Positions 16,713 through 26,116 of a stretch of 39,218 nt of DNA are shown here, in pieces. This DNA is from Paludibacter sp. 221. Lineage in GTDB: Bacteria > Bacteroidota > Bacteroidia > Bacteroidales > Paludibacteraceae. The notes under the pieces were generated by a model. The model saw only the letters and a list, made by a program, of their open reading frames with translations, was not told where the DNA came from and made no database searches. A program made the translations under genes and the position numbers. Numbering within the stretch: position 1 is the first letter of the stretch; every line of letters begins with the position of its first letter. The stretch spans positions 1-39,218 of the forward strand of contig NZ_QVMH01000019.1 in assembly GCF_010501035.1 (NCBI RefSeq), written 5' to 3'.

Positions 16713-17167
16713 TAATTAGTTTATTGATTCTTTTACTGCATTTGTTTGCGTATTTTTCAAGTAGTATCTTTTTTGTTGTTTTGCTAAAAAAAGTAATGTC
16801 ACAATTTTTTTATTTTTATACTTCAAAAGGCACTATTTGTTTATAATCTCCTGTGGAAGTCATTTTCTTATGTTTTTATCGTTTTTTCTTACTTTATCAC
16901 ACAAAATGTGAGGCAAAATGCAAAATGATATGAATAGATGCGACTCATGCTTTGTATAATCCATACAAGAATCCTTGTTGCTGAAAATCAGGTAAACAGG
17001 GCGGCGCTAAGTGGTTTTTGTTTGCTTTTGAATTGATGTCGATGTTTTTTTAAATTAGTAGTAATTAACTTGTTTATATATAGTGTTTTATATTTTTACT
17101 AAGTAGTAAAAAAGTATTTCATTCGGATGCTTTTTTTAGTGTGCAGTATTTAAATTGTAGTTATATA

Positions 17168-17199
17168 TTTTCAGATGTGTTATTCTAAACATAGCTTTG
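17168..17199 (+). promoter_or_regulatory. Proximal promoter candidate of the cluster
   Basis: TAGCTTTG at 17192-17199 matches the -7 box TAnnTTTG. A TTTT at 17168-17171, 20 bases upstream, is an imperfect -33 box. The predicted start near 17206 gives a leader of about 50 bases to the ATG at 17259. A poor -33 box would fit dependence on an activator. Confidence 0.45.
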
Positions 17200-17258
17200 T
17201 GTATACGTAAGAACTTTAATAAAGTCAATTTTTAAATTCTAATCAAAAATAAATTGTC

Positions 17259-20090
17259 ATGAAAAAACTCTATTCTTTTTTTATTCTTATTTTATTTATG
17301 ACTTTTGGGTTGAGTCAGTCCTTGACTTCTCAAACTCAAATTTTAGGGGGACTTATCACGGTTAGTGATACTGAAGAACATTGGTATTATATCGGTAATG
17401 GTCACAGTAGCGACACCGGCGGTGGTAATAAAATAAATGATAGCGATGGACGCTTTAATAATTTGATTACAAGCCCTTCGGTAGCCGGTACTATAGTGTC
17501 GACGTATACACTGTTGCCAAATGCAGCAAGAGATTCGCAAAAATGGAAAGTTGTTCCATCTGATTTAAAAGATTACTATTACTTGGTAAATAAGGAAAGT
17601 AAATACCTCGTTTTTACAACTCAGTATGAAACTGTAGGGGCAGATGCTCTTCCTACAGATAAGGCAACTTATCGCTTCCAGATTACTGATGCAGTATCAA
17701 GTACTCCGAGTTCTTGGGTTAAGATAAAGCTGGAAAGTAAAAACTATATTGGCATGCTAAATAGTGGTGGTAATTTCAATTTGGAAAATAATTCAAATGC
17801 ACCGGCATCTGTTCTGGCTAATGGTTTAACCAGTAACCCCAGAGCATGGCAATTTTATGCGGCTGCCGATGTTGAAAATACTTTCCCAACGACATATTCG
17901 GAAAATACTGCTAAAGAAAATGTTATAGACTGGTTTTATATAAGATCGTTGGATAGCTCTATTTCGGGTGGGGAAAAATATCTGACAATAGATCCGGTAG
18001 CTAAAACGTTCAGCCTTGCCGCAAAAACTGCAGATGATAAAGATAATCAATTATTTGGCTTTGTAAGTGGCGGAATTTTAGATAAGGTAGCAAAAACTAA
18101 AATTATATCAAAAGCAACAGGCGAACAATTAACTTTGACCGCTGATAAATTGGCTACTGAAGAGCAAGGATTAGCTTGGCTTCTGAAATTAGTATATTCT
18201 ACAAACAATAAACAGCAGCCTTTACAACTTGTATTCAGGACTGCCGCTGCATCAGGGAAAATACTAAAGAATACGTTGAGTGACGCTCAGCCAAACTGGG
18301 CGAAAACTTTTGATGCTTTTGATAATGAATATGCATGGGCTGTTGGGAAAATTGTACCACTAGCGGTAACAAAGGGCGATAACATTACAATTGTAACCGG
18401 TGCTGATGGTGGCGAAGTTGAATGTAACCAACCTTATACCATTACATATACTGTGGCCGATGGCTATGCGCCTATCGTAACAGTAAACAATGTGATTCAT
18501 CCATCGGGAACATTAGATGGTGATGGTGTATATACAGTGGCTGTAAATGTAAAAGGGGATTCTAATACAATTGATATTTCGGCCGAAGCAGCCAACGAAG
18601 TAACTGTAACTAAAGACGATTGCGTTACAATATTATCTCCGGTTTTGGATGGTGACGGTAAGTTTGTTGCAGCATCGGCTTCTGCTATTGAGTTTACTTT
18701 GGCCGAAGGATATATTGATCCGGTGGTAGAAGTAACAGGTGCTACAAAAGGTGAACTTACATTTGAAAACGAAACTTACAAACAAGAGCTAACTGCTGTT
18801 CAAAATGGTGCAACCGTATCTATTTCGGCTACATTAAAATCGTTGAATGTTACTTTAACCAAAAGTGATGGCATCACTTGGGAAGGCGAGCCGGCAACAT
18901 CAATAAGTTATGGCGGTGATTATACATTATCATTTACATTGGCTGCCGGTTATCATGACCTTTATGTTGTTATGAATAAAACCAAAATAGCATTCTCTGA
19001 GGAAGGTGGAGTTTATACAGCAACATTGCCAGCAGTGAAGGAAGATTTTGAAGCTAAAGTAGTAGCATTTGCAGAAAATGTACATCTTGTAGCTGGTGAT
19101 ACATATGTAGATGGTAGAACTACAGATGGAAAGTATTTTACATCCGAAACTTTGCAAGTACAGGCATCTACATCTTCATATGTTCGAATCACATATTTAG
19201 AGTTTGATTTGGATGCAGATGCTATTAAAGCCGAAGGTTATAACAAAGCCTATCTTAAGCTAGCACACAAATCAATGCAAACAGGTAAATCGGCAGATCC
19301 GATTCTTCAGATTCGCACAGTTCCTTCCACATTAGGACTACTTAGCGACATGACATGGACTGTGAATGGAGAAGCAACCGGTGTAGACCGAAAAGGAGAC
19401 CCTATTGGTGGTTCTGTGACTTTCGATCGGACTTCTCCTGTTGGTGAGGTAATTGAATTTGATGTATCGGACATTATGGAAAATCTGGAATCATCACTTC
19501 GCTTGCAAGTGACAGGATTAGAAGATAATGATGCAGGATTTTTATATTTGTATTCTCGCGAAGGTGCTTTTGCTGAAAACAATATGGACTACATGCCGGT
19601 ATTGGTTTTCGAGAAAGCTATAGTTGTAACAGTGAAAGAAAATGAAAATATTACAATCCTATATCCGGAAGCCGAAGGGCCTTATGATTTGGAAGAGGGC
19701 GACTCGTTTAAACTTGAATTTACAGTGGCAGACGGATACCGGGTTGATAATGTGCTTCTGAATGGTGTAGATGCTACAGACGAAGAATTGTCTGAGGCAG
19801 CAGGTGTATATACATTGGAACTTAAGGATGTCAGAGCAGCTGTTTCGGTTGAAATAATGACTGTATTGGGTGGAACCGGCTTTGATGAAAAAGAGGAAGC
19901 AGCTATTACTCTTTATACTCAAGGAGATGTATTGTTTATTACTACAGGTGAAGCAACTGATGTGGAAATTTACTCAGCATTAGGTCGCCTTGTAATGAAA
20001 GAAACTGTAGTTGGAACCGGAAAGGTACAACTAAGCAAAGGTGTATATCTTGTGAAAACAGGCAACAAAGTAAGTAAGATTCAGTTGTAA
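17259..20090 (+). CDS. T9SS-secreted lectin/Ig/CBM96-like scaffold protein
   Basis: A 943-residue protein with a signal peptide (about 1-24). Residues 35-360 form a lectin-like region resembling ricin-type beta-trefoils (WYYIGNGHSSD, DSQKWKVV, NPRAWQFY, then a second part from DWFYIRSLD). Three related Ig-like modules of ~80 residues start near 368, 447 and 530 (VTKGDNITIV, VTKDDCVTIL, LTKSDGITWE). A CBM96/DNRLRE-like module covers about 607-783 (VRITYLEFDL). A fourth copy of the Ig-like module starts near 788 (VKENENITIL). The final ~70 residues are a T9SS sorting domain (VEIYSALGRLVM...GVYLVKTGNKVSKIQL). I recognise no catalytic domain, so this looks like a surface binding protein or adhesin for the polysaccharide. 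It has its own terminator and is the first gene of the cluster. Confidence 0.8.
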   Translation: MKKLYSFFILILFMTFGLSQSLTSQTQILGGLITVSDTEEHWYYIGNGHSSDTGGGNKINDSDGRFNNLITSPSVAGTIVSTYTLLPNAARDSQKWKVVPSDLKDYYYLVNKESKYLVFTTQYETVGADALPTDKATYRFQITDAVSSTPSSWVKIKLESKNYIGMLNSGGNFNLENNSNAPASVLANGLTSNPRAWQFYAAADVENTFPTTYSENTAKENVIDWFYIRSLDSSISGGEKYLTIDPVAKTFSLAAKTADDKDNQLFGFVSGGILDKVAKTKIISKATGEQLTLTADKLATEEQGLAWLLKLVYSTNNKQQPLQLVFRTAAASGKILKNTLSDAQPNWAKTFDAFDNEYAWAVGKIVPLAVTKGDNITIVTGADGGEVECNQPYTITYTVADGYAPIVTVNNVIHPSGTLDGDGVYTVAVNVKGDSNTIDISAEAANEVTVTKDDCVTILSPVLDGDGKFVAASASAIEFTLAEGYIDPVVEVTGATKGELTFENETYKQELTAVQNGATVSISATLKSLNVTLTKSDGITWEGEPATSISYGGDYTLSFTLAAGYHDLYVVMNKTKIAFSEEGGVYTATLPAVKEDFEAKVVAFAENVHLVAGDTYVDGRTTDGKYFTSETLQVQASTSSYVRITYLEFDLDADAIKAEGYNKAYLKLAHKSMQTGKSADPILQIRTVPSTLGLLSDMTWTVNGEATGVDRKGDPIGGSVTFDRTSPVGEVIEFDVSDIMENLESSLRLQVTGLEDNDAGFLYLYSREGAFAENNMDYMPVLVFEKAIVVTVKENENITILYPEAEGPYDLEEGDSFKLEFTVADGYRVDNVLLNGVDATDEELSEAAGVYTLELKDVRAAVSVEIMTVLGGTGFDEKEEAAITLYTQGDVLFITTGEATDVEIYSALGRLVMKETVVGTGKVQLSKGVYLVKTGNKVSKIQL

Positions 20091-20103
20091 TTTTATAAAA
20101 TTA

Positions 20104-20148
20104 AAGTACAGCAGGGTATAAAAATCCCTGCTGTACTTATTTGTTTTT
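20104..20148 (+). terminator. Rho-independent terminator after the scaffold gene
   Basis: A perfect 13-bp stem (20104-20116 with 20126-20138) with a 9-base loop is followed by ATTTGTTTTTT. It should separate expression of the scaffold gene from the downstream enzymes. Confidence 0.85.
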
Positions 20149-20262
20149 TATTTGTGAATATAATTTTTTTTTAACGGATACATTGATAATTTGCGGAAGT
20201 AAAAAAATACTTCTTACTTTTTTTATTTTTATTATTCAGGTAAAAACCGGCTTATTTAATCC

Positions 20263-23200
20263 ATGCAAACAAACATTACTTCGAAAATACTTTTGTGTAT
20301 TTCCTTTTTTACCTTATTCTTATCTGTTAAGGCGGATAGCCGCAAAAAAATAGATTTCAATTCTTCTTGGAAATTCAAATCAAGCATTACTAATGACACT
20401 CCCGCTGCAACGAGTTATAATGATGCGTCGTGGGAAGTAGTCAATATTCCTCATACATGGAATGCCACCGATGCCGAAGATGGTGGAAATAATTATTTGA
20501 AAACAGCTAGCTGGTATCGTAAACAACTGCCTTGGAAAGCAGAGTATACCGGTAAAAAAATATATTTGGAATTTTTAGGCGCCAATACCAAGGCCGAGTG
20601 TTTTGTAAACGGACAATCAGTAGGGCTTCACAGAGGAGGTTATACTGCTTTTCGTTTTGACATTACTGATAAACTCACTACAGGTGAAAACGTTATAGCC
20701 GTAAAGGTCGACAACCGTATCGACCAGCTGATAGCTCCATTATCGGGCGACTTTTCGTTTTATGGAGGTATTTACCGGAAAGTTACTTTAATAGTAGCCA
20801 ACCCTGTGCATGTCGATTTGCTCGACCACGGAGCACCTGGTTTGTATCTTTCTACTTCGGATGTGAGCAAAACCGGTGCTAAATTAGAAGTAAAAGCAAA
20901 AATTGTAAATAAATCAAATTCAGCACAAAGCGTAAACTTAAAAGCTGTTTTGCGCAATCCTGATAAGTTTGACGCTATCGATGATGTAGAAAACCCTGTA
21001 TTTGATGTTTCGACTATGGCTCCCGGAGGAGCAGCCGTAAATACAATGGAAAAAACTGTAAGTATTCCGGCAGGGGGAAGTTATGAGTTTAAGGAAACGA
21101 TTACTGTAGCAAATCCCCGTTTGTGGGATGGCAAGCAAGACCCTTACCGCTATCAGGTTGATTTTACGGTAAGCCAAAGTGGTAATGTGATAGATGATAT
21201 AACCGAATACGTAGGTTTCCGTTTTTTCGATGCTAATAAGCAGGGCTTTTTCCTTAACGGGAGGTTATATCCTCTGAGGGGCGTCAATCGCCATCAAGAC
21301 CATTATAATATGGGTAATGCCATTACCGAAGTACAGCATAACGAAGATTTTGGCATGATGTATGAGATAGGGGCAAATGCAGTACGTTTGGCACATTATC
21401 CTCAAGACCCTTATATGTATGAGTTGTGCGATAAATACGGCCTGATAGTATGGGCTGAGATTCCTTTTGTTGACAAACTGGGTAACGATACGGTGACTTT
21501 CAAGGAGGTTACAAAGTTGCAATTAGTTGAAATGATTCGTCAGCAATACAACCGTCCTTCTATTTTTATGTGGGGATTGCAAAACGAGGTAAGTACAGGA
21601 ACTTATAATTACCAGATGAGTATGTTTATGCCTGAATTGCATAATCTGGCAAAAGCGGAAGACCCATCGCGCATGACAGTGCAGGCACAGGCCGGAACCG
21701 AACGCTATAACTGGACAACTGATTTGTACGCTAAAAACCAGTATCCGGGTTGGTATCAGGGAGGCTCATTTGGGAGCTACATGGATGGGTTTAAATCGAG
21801 AGATGAACTTGTAGGTATGTCGGAGTATGGTGCTGGTGCAAATATTTATCAGCACGAGATAAACCCTGAAAAACCTGTGCATAACGGACAATGGCATCCG
21901 GAAGAGTATCAGAATAAGGTGCACGAAGAGGCTATTATTGATATATCAACGCGCGATTGGATTTGGGGAACTTTCGTATGGAATATGTTCGATTTTGGTT
22001 CGGATAGCCGTAACGAAGGACAACAGCCCGGAGTGAATGATAAAGGTTTGGTTACTTTCGACAGAAAAGTAAAAAAAGACAGCTATTATGCATATAAGGT
22101 AAACTGGAATCCGGAACCCGAAATTTATATTTCGAGCCGCAGATATACAGAGCGTAACCACGACGTTACCCCCATTACGATTTACTCTACTTGTGATGAA
22201 GTTGAGTTGTTTGTAAATGGAGTATCGCAGGGGAAAAAATTGTTGGCAAACGTGAAATGCGGTTTTTTTGTGTGGAATAATGTGGCTTTGCCGAATAAAG
22301 GGCAGGGCGACGAGGCAAAGAATACCATTGCGGTAAAAGGTACCAAAGGAGGTAAAGAATATACTGACGAAGTGGTTTGGAAACGCTTGTTGGGGCAATC
22401 AACGAATTTGACATCGACAAAATTGGTAATTGATAACATTACCCGTACAATATCATTGTCGACAACGGTAGATGCAAGCAAGCTGGAACAATTCATTACC
22501 GGAGTAGATGGCGCCGAGTTTGCATTATATAAAGCAGACGAAACTACCCCTGTTACTACCGGAAATGTAGAGCCGGGTATGAAACTTAAAGTAACTTCGG
22601 AAGATGGTAAAAACTCAGTGTTTTATGAGTTTATTTCGGCTGAACATTTGGCATTGAAGAAGAATGTAACAGCAAGTACTGAGGAATCATCTAATCCGGC
22701 TGTAAACGCAGTGGATGGTAATGTAGGTACACGCTGGGCAGGTACAAGTACAGGAAAACATTCGATTGAAGTGGATTTGGGTAAAGAGTATTATCTGAAT
22801 CAAATCAGGATTCAATGGTTTCAGCCTAGTGTAGGACGTTATTATACATACAACGTACTGGGTAGCAACGATAAGAAAACTTATAAAACATTAGTAAACA
22901 GGGCTGCAAACAAGCAGGGAGGTACTGTTACCGACGATTTGAACGTGGCTGATTTAGAAAAAATAAAAGCCCGTTATGTAAAAGTAGATGTACTTTCGGC
23001 TTCTACGTCGGGTTATCCGTCGCTTTACGAGTTGGAAGTGTATGGCTGGCTTATGGAATCGGCCACCTACAAAGTTGATTACGATGAAATGAAGATAGGA
23101 GTGCCAAGGCAAACAGATTTACTTCTTGTCGAAGATTTTCTGAAAAACATAGATTTTCTTGGAAATTATAAAAGCCCGGAAGTAAATGGAGCAGCTTATT

Positions 23201-23532
23201 ATATTATAGAAGGAGATAAATTGAATATAACAGATTTTAGTGGAAATCAGTATGAGTTTGAAATATATTTTTACGACTCGTCGGATAGTTTTTCTCCTTC
23301 GACAGATAACATAGATTTGTTTAAGGTTAAAGTGCAGGGAAACAATGTGTCGTTTGTACTTAATGACGCTGTAAGTGTGGCAAATCTTGAAATATATGAT
23401 TATTCGGGCAGACTAATCCATATAGCCGAAATCAACGACGACTATTCTGTAAATCTGAATAATGGATTGTATATATTTAAGATGTTGGTGCCGGGTGGTA
23501 ATAGTCAGGTAGTCAAGTATGTGATTAAGTAA
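20263..23532 (+). CDS. GH2 glycosidase (beta-galactosidase-like) with F5/8C domain and T9SS signal
   Basis: A 1089-residue protein with a signal peptide (about 1-24). The GH2 sugar-binding domain (about 28-190), Ig-like domain (about 190-320) and TIM barrel (about 320-600) are in the usual order. The acid/base is Glu442 (MWGLQNEVS) and the nucleophile Glu521 (GMSEYGAG), both present. A DUF4982-like domain follows (about 605-690, YISSRRYTERNHDV...VELFVNGVSQG). An F5/8 type C carbohydrate-binding module spans about 796-928 (NAVDGNVGTRWAG...LYELEVYGW). The last ~70 residues are a T9SS sorting domain (NLEIYDYSGRLIH...GLYIFKM). It would remove terminal beta-linked sugars, perhaps galactose, at the cell surface; exact specificity is not readable. 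The next gene starts 76 bases downstream. Confidence 0.92.
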   Translation: MQTNITSKILLCISFFTLFLSVKADSRKKIDFNSSWKFKSSITNDTPAATSYNDASWEVVNIPHTWNATDAEDGGNNYLKTASWYRKQLPWKAEYTGKKIYLEFLGANTKAECFVNGQSVGLHRGGYTAFRFDITDKLTTGENVIAVKVDNRIDQLIAPLSGDFSFYGGIYRKVTLIVANPVHVDLLDHGAPGLYLSTSDVSKTGAKLEVKAKIVNKSNSAQSVNLKAVLRNPDKFDAIDDVENPVFDVSTMAPGGAAVNTMEKTVSIPAGGSYEFKETITVANPRLWDGKQDPYRYQVDFTVSQSGNVIDDITEYVGFRFFDANKQGFFLNGRLYPLRGVNRHQDHYNMGNAITEVQHNEDFGMMYEIGANAVRLAHYPQDPYMYELCDKYGLIVWAEIPFVDKLGNDTVTFKEVTKLQLVEMIRQQYNRPSIFMWGLQNEVSTGTYNYQMSMFMPELHNLAKAEDPSRMTVQAQAGTERYNWTTDLYAKNQYPGWYQGGSFGSYMDGFKSRDELVGMSEYGAGANIYQHEINPEKPVHNGQWHPEEYQNKVHEEAIIDISTRDWIWGTFVWNMFDFGSDSRNEGQQPGVNDKGLVTFDRKVKKDSYYAYKVNWNPEPEIYISSRRYTERNHDVTPITIYSTCDEVELFVNGVSQGKKLLANVKCGFFVWNNVALPNKGQGDEAKNTIAVKGTKGGKEYTDEVVWKRLLGQSTNLTSTKLVIDNITRTISLSTTVDASKLEQFITGVDGAEFALYKADETTPVTTGNVEPGMKLKVTSEDGKNSVFYEFISAEHLALKKNVTASTEESSNPAVNAVDGNVGTRWAGTSTGKHSIEVDLGKEYYLNQIRIQWFQPSVGRYYTYNVLGSNDKKTYKTLVNRAANKQGGTVTDDLNVADLEKIKARYVKVDVLSASTSGYPSLYELEVYGWLMESATYKVDYDEMKIGVPRQTDLLLVEDFLKNIDFLGNYKSPEVNGAAYYIIEGDKLNITDFSGNQYEFEIYFYDSSDSFSPSTDNIDLFKVKVQGNNVSFVLNDAVSVANLEIYDYSGRLIHIAEINDDYSVNLNNGLYIFKMLVPGGNSQVVKYVIK

Positions 23533-23608
23533 TTATAACCTTCGTTATTCATGCTTTTATTGATATGTTTAAAAAATAAAATTCAGGCGTATTCGCTATA
23601 TCAGCTTT

Positions 23609-26059
23609 ATGTTTAAAGTACTCAGGAGTATATATTTAGTTTGTATTTTAGCCATCGTATTCTCGTGTGGAACTAAACCGAAGCAGGTAGCTTTAACGCT
23701 TGCAGCAGATGATTTGTGCCAATGTTTTGATACCCAAGGGGGGCGTAAATCAGTGAAATTTGCAACCGACATCCGTATTTCGATAGCTTCTTCAGAGCCG
23801 TCATGGTGTGCTGTAGAGTTGTGGGAAAGCGACACATGTAAGAACTTGATTATTAAAGTAGCAGATAATAACGACTTAAAAAAACGTTCGGCCGAAATTC
23901 GGATAATGGAACATGCAGCCGAAATTGCCAGAATAAACGTATTGCAATTAGGGTGCGAACCGGATATTGTAGTGAGAGAAGACTCTGTTCTGATAAGGGA
24001 TAATTTAAACTTTACTTTAAGTATGACTGCTAATGTACCTGTCGACTTAAGATTGCCCAATTGGATAAAAGAAGTAAGCGAGACTGGTGGTGTATATACT
24101 TTTGTTGCTCAAAAAATGCCTTTAGAGTTACAGGAAAGAGCAGGAGAAATAATTATAGAGAATAAAGAATATGCACTGTCTGTAGTTATTCCTGTATCAC
24201 AGGTACAGGGGCTTCCCCGCTTTGCGGTAATCTCTGATGTTTTGGTAGGCAGAACAAGTTCGCAAGAAAAACTGAAAAAGCGTTTAACCACTCTTTTAGA
24301 TACCGGTAAACCAATTGACGCAATTTTTATAGTAGGCGACCTTACCGATTTCGGGGCTGCTGTACAATATGATGAGTTGCTTTCGATTGTAGGGGATATT
24401 GTGCCCGAGGATGTTGTTGTTTATTATATGATGGGCAACAGCGACCATTATACGCAGAAAGGGGAAGAAACGTTTAAATCCAAAATAGGGCAACCGGAAC
24501 ACCAGTATTTTTCTATTAAAGGGTATCCTTTCGTAACAATGAGTATGAGGGGAATTTATACCGATAGATTTACCCAAACGGATAAGGACTTTCTGACGAG
24601 TAGTTTATCGGATGCGCAGGAAAATTATCCGGATAAACCTATTTTCTATTTTATGCACATCGGGGCTAAAGAGACCGTTTACGGTACTGAGATGGATAAG
24701 GGCGACTTGGGGTCGGAGATACTTAAGCCTATTTTACTCGGATATCCGCAGCTTATATATTTCTCAGGACATAGTAATTATACGCTTTCCGACCCGCGTT
24801 CGATTAATCAGAATGTATTTACTGCTGTAAACATAGGTAGCGGTATCTATAGCCGTATAGAGTATGGCTACACAGAAGGAATGTATCCGCCTAACAACGA
24901 AAATGTATGCGAAGGTATTATCGTAAGTGTCTTGGATAATGGCGATGTAGAGGTAGAACGTTGGGACGCAGCTCGTAATGAAGAAATTTGTCCCAAATGG
25001 CTTATCAAAGCTCCCCATGACGGAAGTGCTTTTACATATAAGAATCTTACAGGAGGAAGCGCGCCCGAATTTTCGAAGAAGGATAAGGCTGTAATCTCTA
25101 AAACCGAAGATGGAGCATTTGCAGTTACATTTCCACAGGCCAAAGACGATGAAAAGGTACATCATTACATTATTGATGTGCTGGATGGCGACAAGGTGGT
25201 TTTTCAAAACACACGGTTTTCGCAGCTTTACCTCAATAGCCGGATGCCTCACAGTTTTACGGTAAAGTTATTCGGCTTGCCGGCTGATGTGCCTTTAGTA
25301 GCACGCATACGGGCTGTCGACTCTTATGATAATATATCGTCCCCTTTGTTGAGCGATAAATTTGTATCCCAGCCGTTCATTCCGAGTGAGGGAGCAAAAA
25401 GGCCGTTTGCCGACCTTTTTAATATCGAATTTGGAAAATCGGGCTTTGCTGAGGATATATCACCCAATAAGCTAAAAGTTACTACAGGCGCTACAGCCCC
25501 GAAAACATATTTTAATGAAGAATATGGTCGTTACGTAGCTATGTTTGAGAATAACAACACCCAATTTTATAAGGTAGATTACAAGAACAACGAATTGGTA
25601 AAAAACGCTTTTTTCACAGGTTTTGCGTTGGAAACGGTTTATATGAGTCACGATTTGAGAAATGCAGCTCCGTTGAGCGGAAAAGAGTGGGAAGGCTTGG
25701 GAATAGAACAGGAAGTAGGCGGACAGATAGAATTTTGGGCTTTTGTAGGCGATAAATTCAAAAAGACAAAAAGCTCGGTTTTTATCGAGCCGGGTAAGTA
25801 CTATCATGTAGTGGCAATGTATGATAGAAATGCTGCTAAGATGCACCTGTACGTAAATGGTAAAAAAGCCGGAGAAACGGAAGTTCCCGGAGATTTATAC
25901 ATCCCCAAACGTGATGATTGCCATTGGTTGGGTATAGGTGGCGATACCCATTCAAGCGGAAGAGTGAATTATCCTTTGGATGGTGAAGTGGTGCTGGCAC
26001 GGATGTATGGACGTGTTTTGACCGACGATGAGATTTATTTACTATATAAAGATTTGTAA
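23609..26059 (+). CDS. BACON-metallophosphoesterase-like-LamG lipoprotein with altered active site
   Basis: An 816-residue lipoprotein (lipobox VFSC, Cys20). Two BACON-like modules follow (about 30-115 and 120-200). A calcineurin-like phosphoesterase domain covers about 204-450. Several metal ligands differ from the family: DxH reads Asp210-Val-Leu212, GNHD/E reads Gly-Asn277-Ser278-Asp279-His280, and GHxH reads Gly-His388-Ser-Asn390. Asp244 and Asp247 of GDLTD, and His350, are kept. The C-terminal ~215 residues look like a LamG/concanavalin-type beta-sandwich (HVVAMYDRNAAKMHLYVNG...LARMYGRVLTDDEIYLLY). It may bind sugar rather than hydrolyse a phosphoester, or use other ligands. There is no T9SS domain and no acidic residues right after the Cys. 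It lies within the run of closely spaced cluster genes. Confidence 0.8.
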   Translation: MFKVLRSIYLVCILAIVFSCGTKPKQVALTLAADDLCQCFDTQGGRKSVKFATDIRISIASSEPSWCAVELWESDTCKNLIIKVADNNDLKKRSAEIRIMEHAAEIARINVLQLGCEPDIVVREDSVLIRDNLNFTLSMTANVPVDLRLPNWIKEVSETGGVYTFVAQKMPLELQERAGEIIIENKEYALSVVIPVSQVQGLPRFAVISDVLVGRTSSQEKLKKRLTTLLDTGKPIDAIFIVGDLTDFGAAVQYDELLSIVGDIVPEDVVVYYMMGNSDHYTQKGEETFKSKIGQPEHQYFSIKGYPFVTMSMRGIYTDRFTQTDKDFLTSSLSDAQENYPDKPIFYFMHIGAKETVYGTEMDKGDLGSEILKPILLGYPQLIYFSGHSNYTLSDPRSINQNVFTAVNIGSGIYSRIEYGYTEGMYPPNNENVCEGIIVSVLDNGDVEVERWDAARNEEICPKWLIKAPHDGSAFTYKNLTGGSAPEFSKKDKAVISKTEDGAFAVTFPQAKDDEKVHHYIIDVLDGDKVVFQNTRFSQLYLNSRMPHSFTVKLFGLPADVPLVARIRAVDSYDNISSPLLSDKFVSQPFIPSEGAKRPFADLFNIEFGKSGFAEDISPNKLKVTTGATAPKTYFNEEYGRYVAMFENNNTQFYKVDYKNNELVKNAFFTGFALETVYMSHDLRNAAPLSGKEWEGLGIEQEVGGQIEFWAFVGDKFKKTKSSVFIEPGKYYHVVAMYDRNAAKMHLYVNGKKAGETEVPGDLYIPKRDDCHWLGIGGDTHSSGRVNYPLDGEVVLARMYGRVLTDDEIYLLYKDL

Positions 26060-26116
26060 AGAGAAATAGTTTGTATGAAATAAAATAATTTTAAAACTAA
26101 TAAAATAAAAAACATA

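Larger units (their letters stand above)
16566..17258. other. Long AT-rich divergent intergenic region
   Basis: This stretch between the sensor gene and the lectin-scaffold gene is very AT-rich, with many T-runs and no coding potential. It holds two candidate plus-strand promoters, listed separately. A binding site for the sensor's HTH would be expected here, but I cannot point to a clear repeat. Confidence 0.6.

Noticed and set aside
24764-25252. Minus-strand frame of 162 codons
   Set aside because: Antisense to the phosphoesterase-like gene; composition is that of a shadow frame.
23609-26059. Frameshift or sequencing error explaining the lost phosphoesterase histidines
   Set aside because: The frame is open for 816 codons with sensible domains before and after, and the substitutions are separate single residues.
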